A stretch of 21,209 bases of DNA, from positions 12,501-33,709 of the forward strand of contig WBZZ01006563.1 of the NCBI GenBank assembly GCA_019918135.1, read 5' to 3'. The notes beneath the pieces are model-generated. The model saw only the letters and a list, made by a program, of their open reading frames with translations. It was not told the DNA's origin and searched no databases. Of this stretch, positions 1 through 11,126 are shown piece by piece (position 1 is the stretch's first letter; every line of letters starts with the position of its first letter). This stretch comes from Paulinella micropora. Lineage: Eukaryota > Cercozoa > Imbricatea > Euglyphida > Paulinellidae. The position numbers and the translations under genes are program-made.

Positions 1-326
1 AATATGAATAATTACATAAGAAAAAAAATCATATGAGAAAGGCCCCATCCTCGCCCTTCCCTGTGGCACGCATCCACTTACAGTGTACGTGCCTCCAAGT
101 TTAAACTTAAATTGGTGTCACAGCTTATTAATACCAAACACACTCTCTTGCTCTATGTCACTCAAGTTTCTCTTCATCCCTCCCTGTCTCCCTTTCTCTC
201 TTGCTCTACCTCCCTTTCTCTCTTCACCCCCCATTATTACTTAAACGAATATTACTAAAGCAATAAAGCTACGTCATGAAAGAGTGCTACCCTATGTCTC
301 CTGTGGAGTTCGGCTATATAGCTACT
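1..326. other. Flanking DNA, no gene seen
   Basis: No convincing reading frame, RNA gene or repeat family is visible here. Positions 170-230 are a C/T-rich stretch with several short repeats of a CCCTTTCTCTCTTG-like phrase. Confidence 0.4.
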
Positions 327-581
327 CTAATGCAACCCCCCCCCCCCCCGATCCCCGCCCCCTTTAAACATACTGCACATGCTGCTCAATTGGAATTTCC
401 AGCTCATATAGATTCCCTCTGACTGTTTCCTGGCTATCTGCTGGGATTTTGTGTTCTGCTGTAAGCCAAAAATCGAAAGCTCTGCAATCATTCCAAGTAT
501 ATACAGACTTCCTTGCCTAGGATTCGCTTCCATTAACTCTAAAACTCCACACTCCACTTCTATTACATCGGGCAGGACCAT
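327..581 (-). CDS. Candidate coding exon, unknown protein
   Basis: A minus-strand frame of 84 codons opens with an ATG (579-581) and has a balanced, non-repetitive composition over its first 70 or so residues (for example VIEVECGVLELMEANPRQG near the start). The last residues are Gly-rich because the frame crosses a run of 14 C on the plus strand (336-349), so the true 3' end is uncertain and the exon may end before it. A TAA lies in frame a few codons upstream of the ATG. No domain or family is recognised. It could be a terminal exon of the same gene as the candidate at 655-885, or a chance frame. Confidence 0.25.
   Translation of the reverse strand: MVLPDVIEVECGVLELMEANPRQGSLYILGMIAELSIFGLQQNTKSQQIARKQSEGIYMSWKFQLSSMCSMFKGGGDRGGGGLH
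336..349. repeat. Poly-C homopolymer (14 C)
   Basis: An uninterrupted run of C on the plus strand, inside the 3' part of the minus-strand candidate at 327-581. Such a run is prone to length change and to sequencing error. Confidence 0.8.
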
Positions 582-654
582 ATGTGCCCGTTAGCATATT
601 TCGATCCTGAGTGCCGTACATTAACAATTCTACCATAGGTTCATCTTGATCTAC

Positions 655-885
655 CTAACAACGTGCTACTTTCCCCACATTCCATGCTCTTACCGCTCCG
701 TCCCTAAACAGTTCCTCTACTTCCTCTCTACCCTCAGCCTCCGTTACTGCTACAAAACTACTTATTTCTGGCGGCCATCCCTCAAATTCCATGGCTGGGA
801 TGCTACTTGGTGGCAGAGGGGATCCCGTTGCGGCTTGGGAACTAGACGATGATGACGCCGCCAACGCCGCTGGGGGCGCAGGTAC
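655..885 (-). CDS. Candidate coding exon, unknown protein
   Basis: On the minus strand a Ser/Ala/Pro-rich stretch (about 885-800) leads into an ATG at 790-792 and a 45-residue frame of ordinary composition (MEFEGWPPEISSFVAV, then an acidic EAEGREEVEELF helix-like part) ending at a TAG (655-657). Upstream the frame runs into the GATA microsatellite, so the upstream part is not trustworthy. A GTTGTT phrase near the 3' end resembles the donor at 17315, so the frame could be spliced toward lower coordinates. No family is recognised. Confidence 0.25.
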   Translation of the reverse strand, partial: VPAPPAALAASSSSSSQAATGSPLPPSSIPAMEFEGWPPEISSFVAVTEAEGREEVEELFRDGAVRAWNVGKVARC

Positions 886-892
886 ATGGCCA

Positions 893-1576
<684 letters not shown>

Positions 1577-1841
1577 GGACACCGTGATAGCCCAGTGGTC
1601 AAGTTCTACCATCTGGGCCCTGTCGCCAGTTCGATTCCCGTCGGTGCCACCAGTATTTTCATTGAACATACCGATCCATCTGGACCAGTATTTTCATTGA
1701 ACATACCGGCCCGTCTGGAAGTGTTGGAACTGCCCTTGCGGGGGTGTCATAGAGCTTATCGTCAATTCTTCGTACTCCCCTCACGGGTGCGACGATGGAG
1801 GCGCATGTGCAGAAATGCATCAGCCATTGACAGAGAAGCAC
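1577..1841 (+). mobile_element. tRNA-derived SINE, full-length copy 1
   Basis: The head is tRNA-like: GACACCG, A box TAGCCCAGTGG, B box GTTCGATTCC, then CGGTGCCA. The body carries a tandem duplication of about 33 bp (TATTTTCATTGAACATACCG twice), a middle part with GCGGGGGTGTCA, and a conserved tail ATGGAGGCGCATGTGCAG...GAGAAGCAC running into (ATT)n. This copy reads GGGTGCGACG where most copies read GGGTGAGACG. It sits at the left edge of the array, next to the GATA block. Confidence 0.88.
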
Positions 1842-1863
1842 TATTATTATTATTATTATTATT

Positions 1864-2039
1864 AGGGAGTACATAGGCCATCGGTCCCTTTCCATGGGCT
1901 GATCGGTATAAAGCTCCTAGAGTAATGTTCTATGCCGTCACTTCCTTTATTCCACCGATTGGTGTGGAGACTTTCCTTATGGAATGGAGGACTGGATGCA
2001 CATGGCCTTTTGGCTCAGCAATTGGCATACATATATACA

Positions 2040-2040
<1 letters not shown>
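1864..2040 (+). mobile_element. Module B, copy 1 (short non-autonomous element)
   Basis: A unit of about 175 bp starting AGGGAGTACATAGGCCATCG. It has no tRNA-like head or B box that I can see. Near its 3' end it reads GGATGCACATGGCC...CAGCAATTGGCA, resembling the LINE tail. This copy ends with an ATACATATATACAT variant before (ATT)n. It is matched closely by the copy at 4738. Confidence 0.75.

Positions 2041-2114
<74 letters not shown>
2041..2114. repeat. (ATT)n microsatellite
   Basis: Uninterrupted ATT tract of about 25 units between module B and a SINE. Confidence 0.95.
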
Positions 2115-2345
2115 GGACACCGTGATAGCCCAGTGGTCAAGTTCTACCATGTGGGCCCTGTCGCCAGTTCGATTCCCGTCGGTGCCACCAGTATTTTCAT
2201 TGAACATACCAGTCCGTCTGGAAGTGTTGGAACTGCCCGTGCGGGGGTGTCAATAGAGCCTATCGTCAATTCTTCGTACTCCCCTCAGGGGTGAGACGAT
2301 GGAGGCGCATGTGCAGATTTGCATCAGCCATTGACAGAGAAGCAC
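2115..2345 (+). mobile_element. tRNA-derived SINE, copy 2 (short form)
   Basis: Complete head and tail, but only one unit of the internal 33-bp repeat, so it is about 35 bp shorter than most copies. It has ATGTGGGCC in place of ATCTGGGCC, AGGGGTGAG in place of ACGGGTGAG, and GCAGATTTGC in the tail. The copy at 5019 shares these changes, marking them as duplicates. Confidence 0.88.
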
Positions 2346-2393
<48 letters not shown>

Positions 2394-2661
2394 GGACACC
2401 GTGATAGCCCAGTGGTCAAGTTCTACCATCTGGGCCCTGTCGCCAGTTCGATTCCCGTCGGTGCCACCAGTATTTTCATTGAACATACCGGTCTATTTCT
2501 GGACCAGTATTTTCATTGAACATACCGGCCCGTCTGGAAGTGTTGGAACTGCCCTTGCGGGGGTGTCATTAGAGCTTATCGTCAATTCTTCGTACTCCCC
2601 TCACGGGTGAGACGATGGAGGCGCATGTGCAGAAATGCATCAGCCATTGACAGAGAAGCAC
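2394..2661 (+). mobile_element. tRNA-derived SINE, copy 3
   Basis: Full-length copy with the duplicated 33-bp body unit (first unit ending GGTCTATTTCTGG). Its ATT tail has an ATTACTATT interruption, repeated exactly after the copy at 5310. Confidence 0.88.
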
Positions 2662-2698
2662 TATTATTACTATTATTATTATTATTATTATTATTATT

Positions 2699-2805
2699 CT
2701 CTTGCCCGGTGAGAACGGAAGTGGACGACCTGTTGACACCGACCGGCCGGTTCCGGCATCAGTACCCATGGAGATGGTAGTAACAACTCAGACCACGTGT
2801 TTCGC
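2699..2805 (+). repeat. Module D, copy 1
   Basis: A unit of about 107 bp (TCTTGCCCGGTGAGAACGGA at its start, CACGTGTTTCGC at its end) between two ATT tracts. The following tract is irregular (ATC and ACC units). No Pol III boxes, and no clear relation to the shared LINE tail. It occurs again at 5618. Confidence 0.7.
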
Positions 2806-2834
2806 TATTATTATTATCATTATCATTACCATTA

Positions 2835-2872
<38 letters not shown>

Positions 2873-2873
<1 letters not shown>

Positions 2874-3045
2874 GGGAGTACATAGGCCATCGGTCCTTTC
2901 CATGGGCTGATTGGTATAAAGCTCCTAGAGTAATGTTCTATGCCGTCACTTCCTTTATTCCACCGATTGGTGTGGAGACTTTCCTTATGGAATGGAGGAC
3001 TGGATGCACATGGCCTTTTGGCTCAGCAATTGGCAGGAGATACAC
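2873..3045 (+). mobile_element. Module B, copy 2
   Basis: Copy of the 173-bp unit with the standard GGCAGGAGATACAC end leading into (ATT)n. Tail phrase GGATGCACATGG at 3002-3013. Confidence 0.75.
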
Positions 3046-3094
<49 letters not shown>

Positions 3095-3112
3095 ATTATT
3101 ATTATTATTATT

Positions 3113-3682
<570 letters not shown>

Positions 3683-3950
3683 GGACACCGTGATAGCCCA
3701 GTGGTCAAGTTCTACCATCTGGGCCCTGTCGCCAGTTCGATTCCCGTCGGTGCCACCAGTATTTTCATTGAACATACCGGTCTATTTCTGGACCAGTATT
3801 TTCATTGAACATACCGGCCCGTCTGGAAGTGTTGGAACTGCCCTGGCGGGGGTGTCATTAGAGCTTATCGTCAATTCTTCGTACTCCCCTCACGGGTGAG
3901 ACGATGGAGGCGCATGTGCAGAAATGCATCAGCCATTGACAGAGAAGCAC
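3683..3950 (+). mobile_element. tRNA-derived SINE, copy 4
   Basis: Full-length, with the duplicated body unit. It carries GCCCTGGCGGGGG in place of GCCCTTGCGGGGG, a change shared with the copy at 6867. Confidence 0.88.
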
Positions 3951-4029
<79 letters not shown>

Positions 4030-4265
4030 TACCATCTGGGCCCTGTCGCCAGTTCGATTCCCGTCGGTGCCACCAGTATTTTCATTGAACATACCGGTCC
4101 GTCTGGACCAGTATTTTCATTGAACATACCGGTCCGTCTGGAAGTGTTGGAACTGCCCTTGCGGGGGTGTCATTACAGCCTATCGTCAATTCTTCGTACT
4201 CCCCTCACGGGTGAGACGATGGAGGCGCATGTGCAGAAATGCATCAGCCATTGACAGAGAAGCAC
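4030..4265 (+). mobile_element. tRNA-derived SINE, copy 5 (5'-truncated)
   Basis: Begins at TACCATCTGGGCC directly after ATT, so the A box is missing and the B box is kept. Its body units both end GGTCCGTCTGG and it reads CATTACAGCC. The copy at 7469 has the same breakpoint and changes. Confidence 0.88.
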
Positions 4266-4296
<31 letters not shown>

Positions 4297-4344
4297 GATG
4301 GAGGCGCATGTGCAGATTTGCATCAGCCATTGACAGAGAAGCAC
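4297..4344 (+). mobile_element. SINE 3'-tail fragment (48 bp)
   Basis: Only the last 48 bp of the SINE (GATGGAGGCGCATGTGCAG to GAGAAGCAC) remain between two ATT tracts. This is what a strongly 5'-truncated insertion would leave. It is repeated at 7736. Confidence 0.85.
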
Positions 4345-4410
<66 letters not shown>

Positions 4411-4678
4411 GGACACCGTGATAGCCCAGTGGTCAAGTTCTACCATCTGGGCCCTGTCGCCAGTTCGATTCCCGTCGGTGCCACCAGTATTTTCATTGAA
4501 CATACCGGTCTATTTCTGGACCAGTATTTTCATTGAACATACCGGCCCGTCTGGAAGTGTTGGAACTGCCCTTGCGGGGGTGTCATTAGAGCTTATCGTC
4601 AATTCTTCGTACTCCCCTCACGGGTGAGACGATGGAGGCGCATGTGCAGAAATGCATCAGCCATTGACAGAGAAGCAC
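4411..4678 (+). mobile_element. tRNA-derived SINE, copy 6
   Basis: Full-length copy with duplicated body unit. It follows the 48-bp fragment; the pair is matched at 7736-8117. Confidence 0.88.
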
Positions 4679-4736
<58 letters not shown>

Positions 4737-4737
4737 T

Positions 4738-5018
<281 letters not shown>

Positions 5019-5249
5019 GGACACCGTGATAGCCCAGTGGTCAAGTTCTACCATGTGGGCCCTGTCGCCAGTTCGATTCCCGTCGGTGCCACCAGTATTT
5101 TCATTGAACATACCAGTCCGTCTGGAAGTGTTGGAACTGCCCGTGCGGGGGTGTCAATAGAGCCTATCGTCAATTCTTCGTACTCCCCTCAGGGGTGAGA
5201 CGATGGAGGCGCATGTGCAGATTTGCATCAGCCATTGACAGAGAAGCAC
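5019..5249 (+). mobile_element. tRNA-derived SINE, copy 7 (short form)
   Basis: Single 33-bp body unit and the same diagnostic changes as the copy at 2115. Confidence 0.88.
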
Positions 5250-5309
<60 letters not shown>

Positions 5310-5577
5310 GGACACCGTGATAGCCCAGTGGTCAAGTTCTACCATCTGGGCCCTGTCGCCAGTTCGATTCCCGTCGGTGCCACCAGTATTTTCATTGAAC
5401 ATACCGGTCTATTTCTGGACCAGTATTTTCATTGAACATACCGGCCCGTCTGGAAGTGTTGGAACTGCCCTTGCGGGGGTGTCATTAGAGCTTATCGTCA
5501 ATTCTTCGTACTCCCCTCACGGGTGAGACGATGGAGGCGCATGTGCAGAAATGCATCAGCCATTGACAGAGAAGCAC
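5310..5577 (+). mobile_element. tRNA-derived SINE, copy 8
   Basis: Full-length; partner of the copy at 2394, sharing the ATTACTATT interruption in its tail. Confidence 0.88.
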
Positions 5578-5586
5578 TATTATTAC

Positions 5587-5617
<31 letters not shown>

Positions 5618-5618
<1 letters not shown>

Positions 5619-5724
5619 TCTTGCCCGGTGAGAACGGAAGTGGACGACCTGTTGACACCGACCGGCCGGTTCCGGCATCAGTACCCATGGAGATGGTAGT
5701 AACAACTCAGACCACGTGTTTCGC
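5618..5724 (+). repeat. Module D, copy 2
   Basis: Matches the copy at 2699, including the irregular ATC/ACC units in the following ATT tract. Confidence 0.7.
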
Positions 5725-5753
5725 TATTATTATTATCATTATCATTACCATTA

Positions 5754-5791
<38 letters not shown>

Positions 5792-5792
<1 letters not shown>

Positions 5793-5964
5793 GGGAGTAC
5801 ATAGGCCATCGGTCCTTTCCATGGGCTGATTGGTATAAAGCTCCTAGAGTAATGTTCTATGCCGTCACTTCCTTTATTCCACCGATTGGTGTGGAGACTT
5901 TCCTTATGGAATGGAGGACTGGATGCACATGGCCTTTTGGCTCAGCAATTGGCAGGAGATACAC
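5792..5964 (+). mobile_element. Module B, copy 4
   Basis: Matches the copy at 2873 and has the standard GGAGATACAC end. Confidence 0.75.
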
Positions 5965-6013
<49 letters not shown>

Positions 6014-6014
<1 letters not shown>

Positions 6015-6467
6015 CCGATGAAAACACCTAGTCACACTTGCTAAACAGAGTTCCAGCCCAATGGCCTCAAGGCGTTAAACTGTGACGCCAACTCATAACC
6101 CTTTGGTGGTAGATGCTGGGGAGGAGGGTCGTTGCGCGCGTAAAAGATCTTAAACTCCGCATATGCTGGTTGATAGCCCAGGACCCAGCAGACACCAGAT
6201 TGTTATGGGTGGGGTTTCGAGGCAGCTCTAGCAACCGCGCTTGGTGTATGCACTTGCACATTCGGTGACGTCTTGCAAGAGGTTGCTGGGACTGCGGAAT
6301 AACCTCGGCTTAGTGCAGTCTTGCCCTCAGGAGCTCCATCGGTGGCCCCGATCATCAGGCGAGAGACTGACACGGGGGGGTGGAGGACCTCGAACAAGGG
6401 TATTGGAGGCTTATGTCCGTTGAGGATATGCCATCAGCTGCATCAGTACGCCTCAGATATAGTAAAT

Positions 6468-6470
<3 letters not shown>
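6014..6470 (+). mobile_element. Module C, copy 2
   Basis: Near-identical to the copy at 3113, including the GGAGGCTTATGTCCG tail phrase. It lacks the G before the ATT tract. Confidence 0.65.
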
Positions 6471-6527
<57 letters not shown>

Positions 6528-6776
6528 TGGTCAAGTTCTACCATCTGGGCCCTGTCGCCAGTTCGATTCCCGTCGGTGCCACCAGTATTTTCATTGAACA
6601 TACCGGTCTATTTCTGGACCAGTATTTTCATTGAACATACCGGCCCGTCTGGAAGTGTTGGAACTGCCCTTGCGGGGGTGTCATTAGAGCTTATCGTCAA
6701 TTCTTCGTACTCCCCTCACGGGTGAGACGATGGAGGCGCATGTGCAGAAATGCATCAGCCATTGACAGAGAAGCAC
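6528..6776 (+). mobile_element. tRNA-derived SINE, copy 9 (5'-truncated)
   Basis: Starts at TGGTCAAGTTCTACC inside the A-box region; the first 20 or so bases are missing. Body and tail are complete. Confidence 0.88.

Positions 6777-6866
<90 letters not shown>
6777..6866. repeat. (ATT)n microsatellite
   Basis: Uninterrupted tract of about 30 units between two SINE copies. Confidence 0.95.
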
Positions 6867-7134
6867 GGACACCGTGATAGCCCAGTGGTCAAGTTCTACC
6901 ATCTGGGCCCTGTCGCCAGTTCGATTCCCGTCGGTGCCACCAGTATTTTCATTGAACATACCGGTCTATTTCTGGACCAGTATTTTCATTGAACATACCG
7001 GCCCGTCTGGAAGTGTTGGAACTGCCCTGGCGGGGGTGTCATTAGAGCTTATCGTCAATTCTTCGTACTCCCCTCACGGGTGAGACGATGGAGGCGCATG
7101 TGCAGAAATGCATCAGCCATTGACAGAGAAGCAC
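6867..7134 (+). mobile_element. tRNA-derived SINE, copy 10
   Basis: Full-length; shares the GCCCTGGCGGGGG change with the copy at 3683. Confidence 0.88.
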
Positions 7135-7180
<46 letters not shown>

Positions 7181-7440
7181 TGATAGCCCAGTGGTCAAGT
7201 TCTACCATCTGGGCCCTGTCGCCAGTTCGATTCCCGTCGGTGCCACCAGTATTTTCATTGAACATACCGGTCTATTTCTGGACCAGTATTTTCATTAAAC
7301 ATACCGGCCCGTCTGGAAGTGTTGGAACTGCCCTTGCGGGGGTGTCATTAGAGCTTATCGTCAATTCTTCGTACTCCCCTCACGGGTGAGACGATGGAGG
7401 CGCATGTGCAGAAATGCATCAGCCATTGACAGAGAAGCAC
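7181..7440 (+). mobile_element. tRNA-derived SINE, copy 11 (slightly 5'-truncated)
   Basis: Starts at TGATAGCCCAGTGG, lacking the first acceptor-like bases. It has CATTAAACATACC in the second body unit where other copies have CATTGAACATACC. Confidence 0.88.
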
Positions 7441-7468
7441 TATTATTATTATTATTATTATTATTATT

Positions 7469-7704
7469 TACCATCTGGGCCCTGTCGCCAGTTCGATTCC
7501 CGTCGGTGCCACCAGTATTTTCATTGAACATACCGGTCCGTCTGGACCAGTATTTTCATTGAACATACCGGTCCGTCTGGAAGTGTTGGAACTGCCCTTG
7601 CGGGGGTGTCATTACAGCCTATCGTCAATTCTTCGTACTCCCCTCACGGGTGAGACGATGGAGGCGCATGTGCAGAAATGCATCAGCCATTGACAGAGAA
7701 GCAC
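7469..7704 (+). mobile_element. tRNA-derived SINE, copy 12 (5'-truncated)
   Basis: Same breakpoint (TACCATCTGGG) and body variant as the copy at 4030. Confidence 0.88.
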
Positions 7705-7735
<31 letters not shown>

Positions 7736-7783
7736 GATGGAGGCGCATGTGCAGATTTGCATCAGCCATTGACAGAGAAGCAC
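7736..7783 (+). mobile_element. SINE 3'-tail fragment (48 bp), second copy
   Basis: Same 48-bp fragment as at 4297, between ATT tracts. Confidence 0.85.
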
Positions 7784-7849
<66 letters not shown>

Positions 7850-8117
7850 GGACACCGTGATAGCCCAGTGGTCAAGTTCTACCATCTGGGCCCTGTCGCC
7901 AGTTCGATTCCCGTCGGTGCCACCAGTATTTTCATTGAACATACCGGTCTATTTCTGGACCAGTATTTTCATTGAACATACCGGCCCGTCTGGAAGTGTT
8001 GGAACTGCCCTTGCGGGGGTGTCATTAGAGCTTATCGTCAATTCTTCGTACTCCCCTCACGGGTGAGACGATGGAGGCGCATGTGCAGAAATGCATCAGC
8101 CATTGACAGAGAAGCAC
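7850..8117 (+). mobile_element. tRNA-derived SINE, copy 13
   Basis: Full-length; partner of the copy at 4411. Confidence 0.88.
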
Positions 8118-8190
<73 letters not shown>

Positions 8191-8191
8191 T

Positions 8192-8365
8192 AGGGAGTAC
8201 ATAGGCCATCGGTCCCTTTCCATGGGCTGATTGGTATAAAGCTCCTAGAGTAATGTTCTATGCCGTCACTTCCTTTATTCCACCGATTGGTGTGGAGACT
8301 TTCCTTATGGAATGGAGGACTGGATGCACATGGCCTTTTGGCTCAGCAATCGGCAGGAGATACAC
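8192..8365 (+). mobile_element. Module B, copy 5
   Basis: Follows an ATT tract of about 24 units. Standard GGCAGGAGATACAC end, preceded by CAATCGGC where other copies have CAATTGGC. Confidence 0.75.
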
Positions 8366-8410
<45 letters not shown>

Positions 8411-8420
8411 CATTACTATT

Positions 8421-8593
8421 AGGGAGTACATAGGCCATTGGTCCTTTTCAATGGGCTGATTTGTATAAAGCTCCTAGAGTAATGTTCTATGCCGTCACTT
8501 CCTTTATTCCACCGATTGGCGTGGAGACTTCCCTTATGGAATGGAGGTCTGGACGCACAAAGCCTTTTGGCTCAGCAATTGGCAGGAGATACA
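8421..8593 (+). mobile_element. Module B, copy 6 (most diverged)
   Basis: Carries several changes (TTTTCAATGGG, CCCTTATGG, GGACGCACAAAGCC) and an irregular tail ATTATTGTTACTATT before the regular ATT tract. It is probably an older insertion. Confidence 0.75.
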
Positions 8594-8633
8594 TTATTGT
8601 TACTATTATTATTATTATTATTATTATTATTAT

Positions 8634-8901
8634 GGACACCGTGATAGCCCAGTGGTCAAGTTCTACCATCTGGGCCCTGTCGCCAGTTCGATTCCCGTCG
8701 GTGCCACCAGTATTTTCATTGAACATACCTGTCTATTTCTGGACCAGTATTTTCATTGAACATACCGGCCCGTCTGGAAGTGTTGGAACTGCCCTTGCGG
8801 GGGTGTCATTAGAGCTTATCGTCAATTCTTCGTACTCCCCTCACGGGTGAGACGATGGAGGCGCATGTGCAGAAATGCATCAGCCATTGACAGAGAAGCA
8901 C
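8634..8901 (+). mobile_element. tRNA-derived SINE, copy 14
   Basis: Full-length; the last SINE before the LINE. It reads CATACCTGTC where others read CATACCGGTC. Its ATT tail (8902-8935) is the site in which the LINE begins. Confidence 0.88.
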
Positions 8902-8936
<35 letters not shown>

Positions 8937-10085
8937 GATCTATCAGCAGTGGAGGACCCGGATGAGCTTCAGCAGGAGGTAGATAGGGTCGCTAGCTTAG
9001 TGGTCCGAGCTTTCACGGGCGCAGCCGTGAAGGTCTTGGGAGTTCGGGTGATTAGGCCAGGGTTTACTAATGCATGGTTTGATGAGAGTCTTAGGGAAGC
9101 GATTGCGCGACGGAGAGAGGCATACGGCCTCTGGCGAAGGAATGAGGCCAACCGAGAGGCCTGGCAAAGATATAAAGAGGCGAGGAAGGCGGTCAGAAGG
9201 TTATGCAAGGAGAAGAAGGAGCAAGCGTGGAAGCGGGTCCAGAATGACACCGCTGCCAACTTCAGGAGCGCTACCATGGCCACGTACTGGAAGCTGTCAA
9301 AGCGTTTGGGCGGGGTTCGGCGGTCGAACGCTTCTGCTCCTGTTCGGAAGCCCGATGGCACTCTGGCATGCACACTCCGGGAAAAACTACAAGAATGGGA
9401 AGAATACCGCCGACGTATGGTGGTCCCCAAAGAAAACCAGTTTTTGGAGGATGCATGTGTAGAGGAAGTCGGTTCTGATGAGGAAGCAGCGCGGATTGAG
9501 CCCGAGCGGAAGGCCCGCGAAACCTTCCAGTATAACGACAACCTGCGCGACCAATTCGAGGCCATGGCGCAAGCCGAGGAGATCCGGACTGAGACGGGCC
9601 CGCTGGACTATGATTACACCGAGAAGGAAGTGGAGCTCTGCCAGGAAAATCTCCAGAATCACAAAGCGTGCTCACCGGATAAGATCAAGAACGAGATGCT
9701 CAAGTACGGAGGCACGCGGATTGTGAGCTTTCTGGTGCGCTTCTTCAACTGGTTGAAATCGTGCGAATACACCCCCAGCGACTGGGGCAAAGCGATTATC
9801 GTCAACATCCCAAAAGGAGGCGACCCAACCGATCCGGAAAATTGGAGAGACATCGCGATTCTGAGCTGTCTGGGTAAGATGTATCTGTCCCTTATGGCGG
9901 CGAGGCTTACGGCTTTCATCGATCAGCCGGGCAGGCTTCGCCCAGAGCAGGGTGGGTTCCGGCCAAAACGTAGTACGGGGGACCAGATTTTTGTCCTTAA
10001 GGAGCGTCTGCGCCTTAGACAACAAGCTGGCCTCCCTTATTTCGTTTTGTTCGTGGATCTGAGAAAGGCATTCCCTACGGTATAG
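8937..10085 (+). CDS. LINE ORF part 1: linker and N-terminal half of reverse transcriptase
   Basis: The frame is open from the LINE junction to a TAG at 10083-10085. The first 200 or so residues form a basic, helix-rich linker (WFDESLREAIARRREAYGLW and a KKEQAWKRV stretch), typical of the region between endonuclease and reverse transcriptase in LINEs. RT motifs then follow in order: a CSPDKIKNEMLK block, IPKGGDPTDPENWRDIAIL, QGGFRPKRSTGDQIF, and motif A FVDLRKAF, with the catalytic Asp codon at 10056-10058. Four codons after the conserved AF, TAG replaces a residue. No start codon belongs to this part; the frame also runs back through the ATT tract into a SINE, which has no meaning. In related RTs motif A usually ends AFD; here it is AFP. 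Confidence 0.85.
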   Translation, partial: DLSAVEDPDELQQEVDRVASLVVRAFTGAAVKVLGVRVIRPGFTNAWFDESLREAIARRREAYGLWRRNEANREAWQRYKEARKAVRRLCKEKKEQAWKRVQNDTAANFRSATMATYWKLSKRLGGVRRSNASAPVRKPDGTLACTLREKLQEWEEYRRRMVVPKENQFLEDACVEEVGSDEEAARIEPERKARETFQYNDNLRDQFEAMAQAEEIRTETGPLDYDYTEKEVELCQENLQNHKACSPDKIKNEMLKYGGTRIVSFLVRFFNWLKSCEYTPSDWGKAIIVNIPKGGDPTDPENWRDIAILSCLGKMYLSLMAARLTAFIDQPGRLRPEQGGFRPKRSTGDQIFVLKERLRLRQQAGLPYFVLFVDLRKAFPTV

Positions 10086-11126
10086 CGGGCCGGGTTGTTT
10101 CAGAGGCTAACCCAGATGGGGGTACAAGGCAAGTTCTATCGCATCCTTCGGCGTTTTTACCGAAGAACGTCATCGCGAGTGCTAGTCGACGGCGAACTCA
10201 CTGGTGAAGTGCTGAAAGAGATGGGAGTTCAGCAAGGGTCGCAGTTGTCACCGTCGCTGTTCAACGTCTTCATGGATGAGTTAACGGTCCGAGTCGCGAA
10301 AGAGTTGAAGATCGAGGACCTCAACCGCATCGAAGACATACGGACTCTGCTTCACGCCGACGATGTTGCGGTAATTGCGCATAGTGTCACGGAGCTCCAA
10401 CAGATTGTAAATGTCGTGGCGACATTCGTGGAGGACTATCGGCTTGAAATCAACCTGAAACCAGGCAAGACGGAAGTCATGCCGATCTACAGGCACGCCA
10501 AGTCTAAAAAGTCGCCCCCGTGCGTGAGGTTCCGGGGCAAGGTCCTCAACCTCACCGACCACTACAAATACCTGGGAGTTCTGCTCACTGACACCCTCTC
10601 CGATAAACCGCAAGCGAAGCGGGCGGCGGAAATCACTGTAGCGGGAACGGCTGCCTGCTACCCCCTCTGGATTGCCCATGAAGTTCCAGCGCGTCTTCGG
10701 CTGATGAATTGGCAGCAAATGGTTGACGCAAAGTTGCTTTACGCATCGGCTTTTTGGGATCTGCCGGGCGCCAACAAGCTGAGTAAGCTGGAGGGCGCGT
10801 TGGTAGCGCCCCTGCGGGTCATCTTGGGTGTTGGTACGCGCACAAGCGGCTGCATCACCAGGGGTTTAGGCCGCACGCCGAGTTTTAGCATCCTTGCCAA
10901 GGCGGCCCGGCTTCGGTTCCTAGGGCGCATCGAGTTACTGGGCAACACAGCGCTAACACGCAGGCTTTACAACACGGGTCGGTGCAAATGGAAGGAAGAT
11001 ACGGAAAATTTGATCTTAGCAGATCACAGGCTGCGGGAGGGCTTGGATGCGCTCAAGCGGGTCGTGAACGAAGATGGCACGGTAGATGATAAGGACTGGC
11101 GGGCCGCTCTGGCGAACTGGAACTAG
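10086..11126 (+). CDS. LINE ORF part 2: catalytic RT motifs B to E and thumb
   Basis: This continues in exactly the same frame after the first TAG. It carries motif B (GVQQGSQLSPSLFNVFMDEL), motif C with the two catalytic aspartates (LLHADDVAVIA; HADD codons 10353-10364), motif D (LEINLKPGKTEVM) and motif E (YKYLGV). A thumb-like region with PLRVILGVGTRTS and LGRTPSF follows, as in other LINE polymerases. It ends with TAG at 11124-11126. The usual Tyr/Phe before ADD is His here. Together with part 1 it forms one reverse transcriptase; alone it lacks motif A and could not be active. Confidence 0.85.
   Translation, partial: RAGLFQRLTQMGVQGKFYRILRRFYRRTSSRVLVDGELTGEVLKEMGVQQGSQLSPSLFNVFMDELTVRVAKELKIEDLNRIEDIRTLLHADDVAVIAHSVTELQQIVNVVATFVEDYRLEINLKPGKTEVMPIYRHAKSKKSPPCVRFRGKVLNLTDHYKYLGVLLTDTLSDKPQAKRAAEITVAGTAACYPLWIAHEVPARLRLMNWQQMVDAKLLYASAFWDLPGANKLSKLEGALVAPLRVILGVGTRTSGCITRGLGRTPSFSILAKAARLRFLGRIELLGNTALTRRLYNTGRCKWKEDTENLILADHRLREGLDALKRVVNEDGTVDDKDWRAALANWN

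Noticed and set aside
8969..9675. Long minus-strand frames opposite the LINE
   Set aside because: They are shadows of the plus-strand reverse transcriptase frame, which carries all the recognised motifs.
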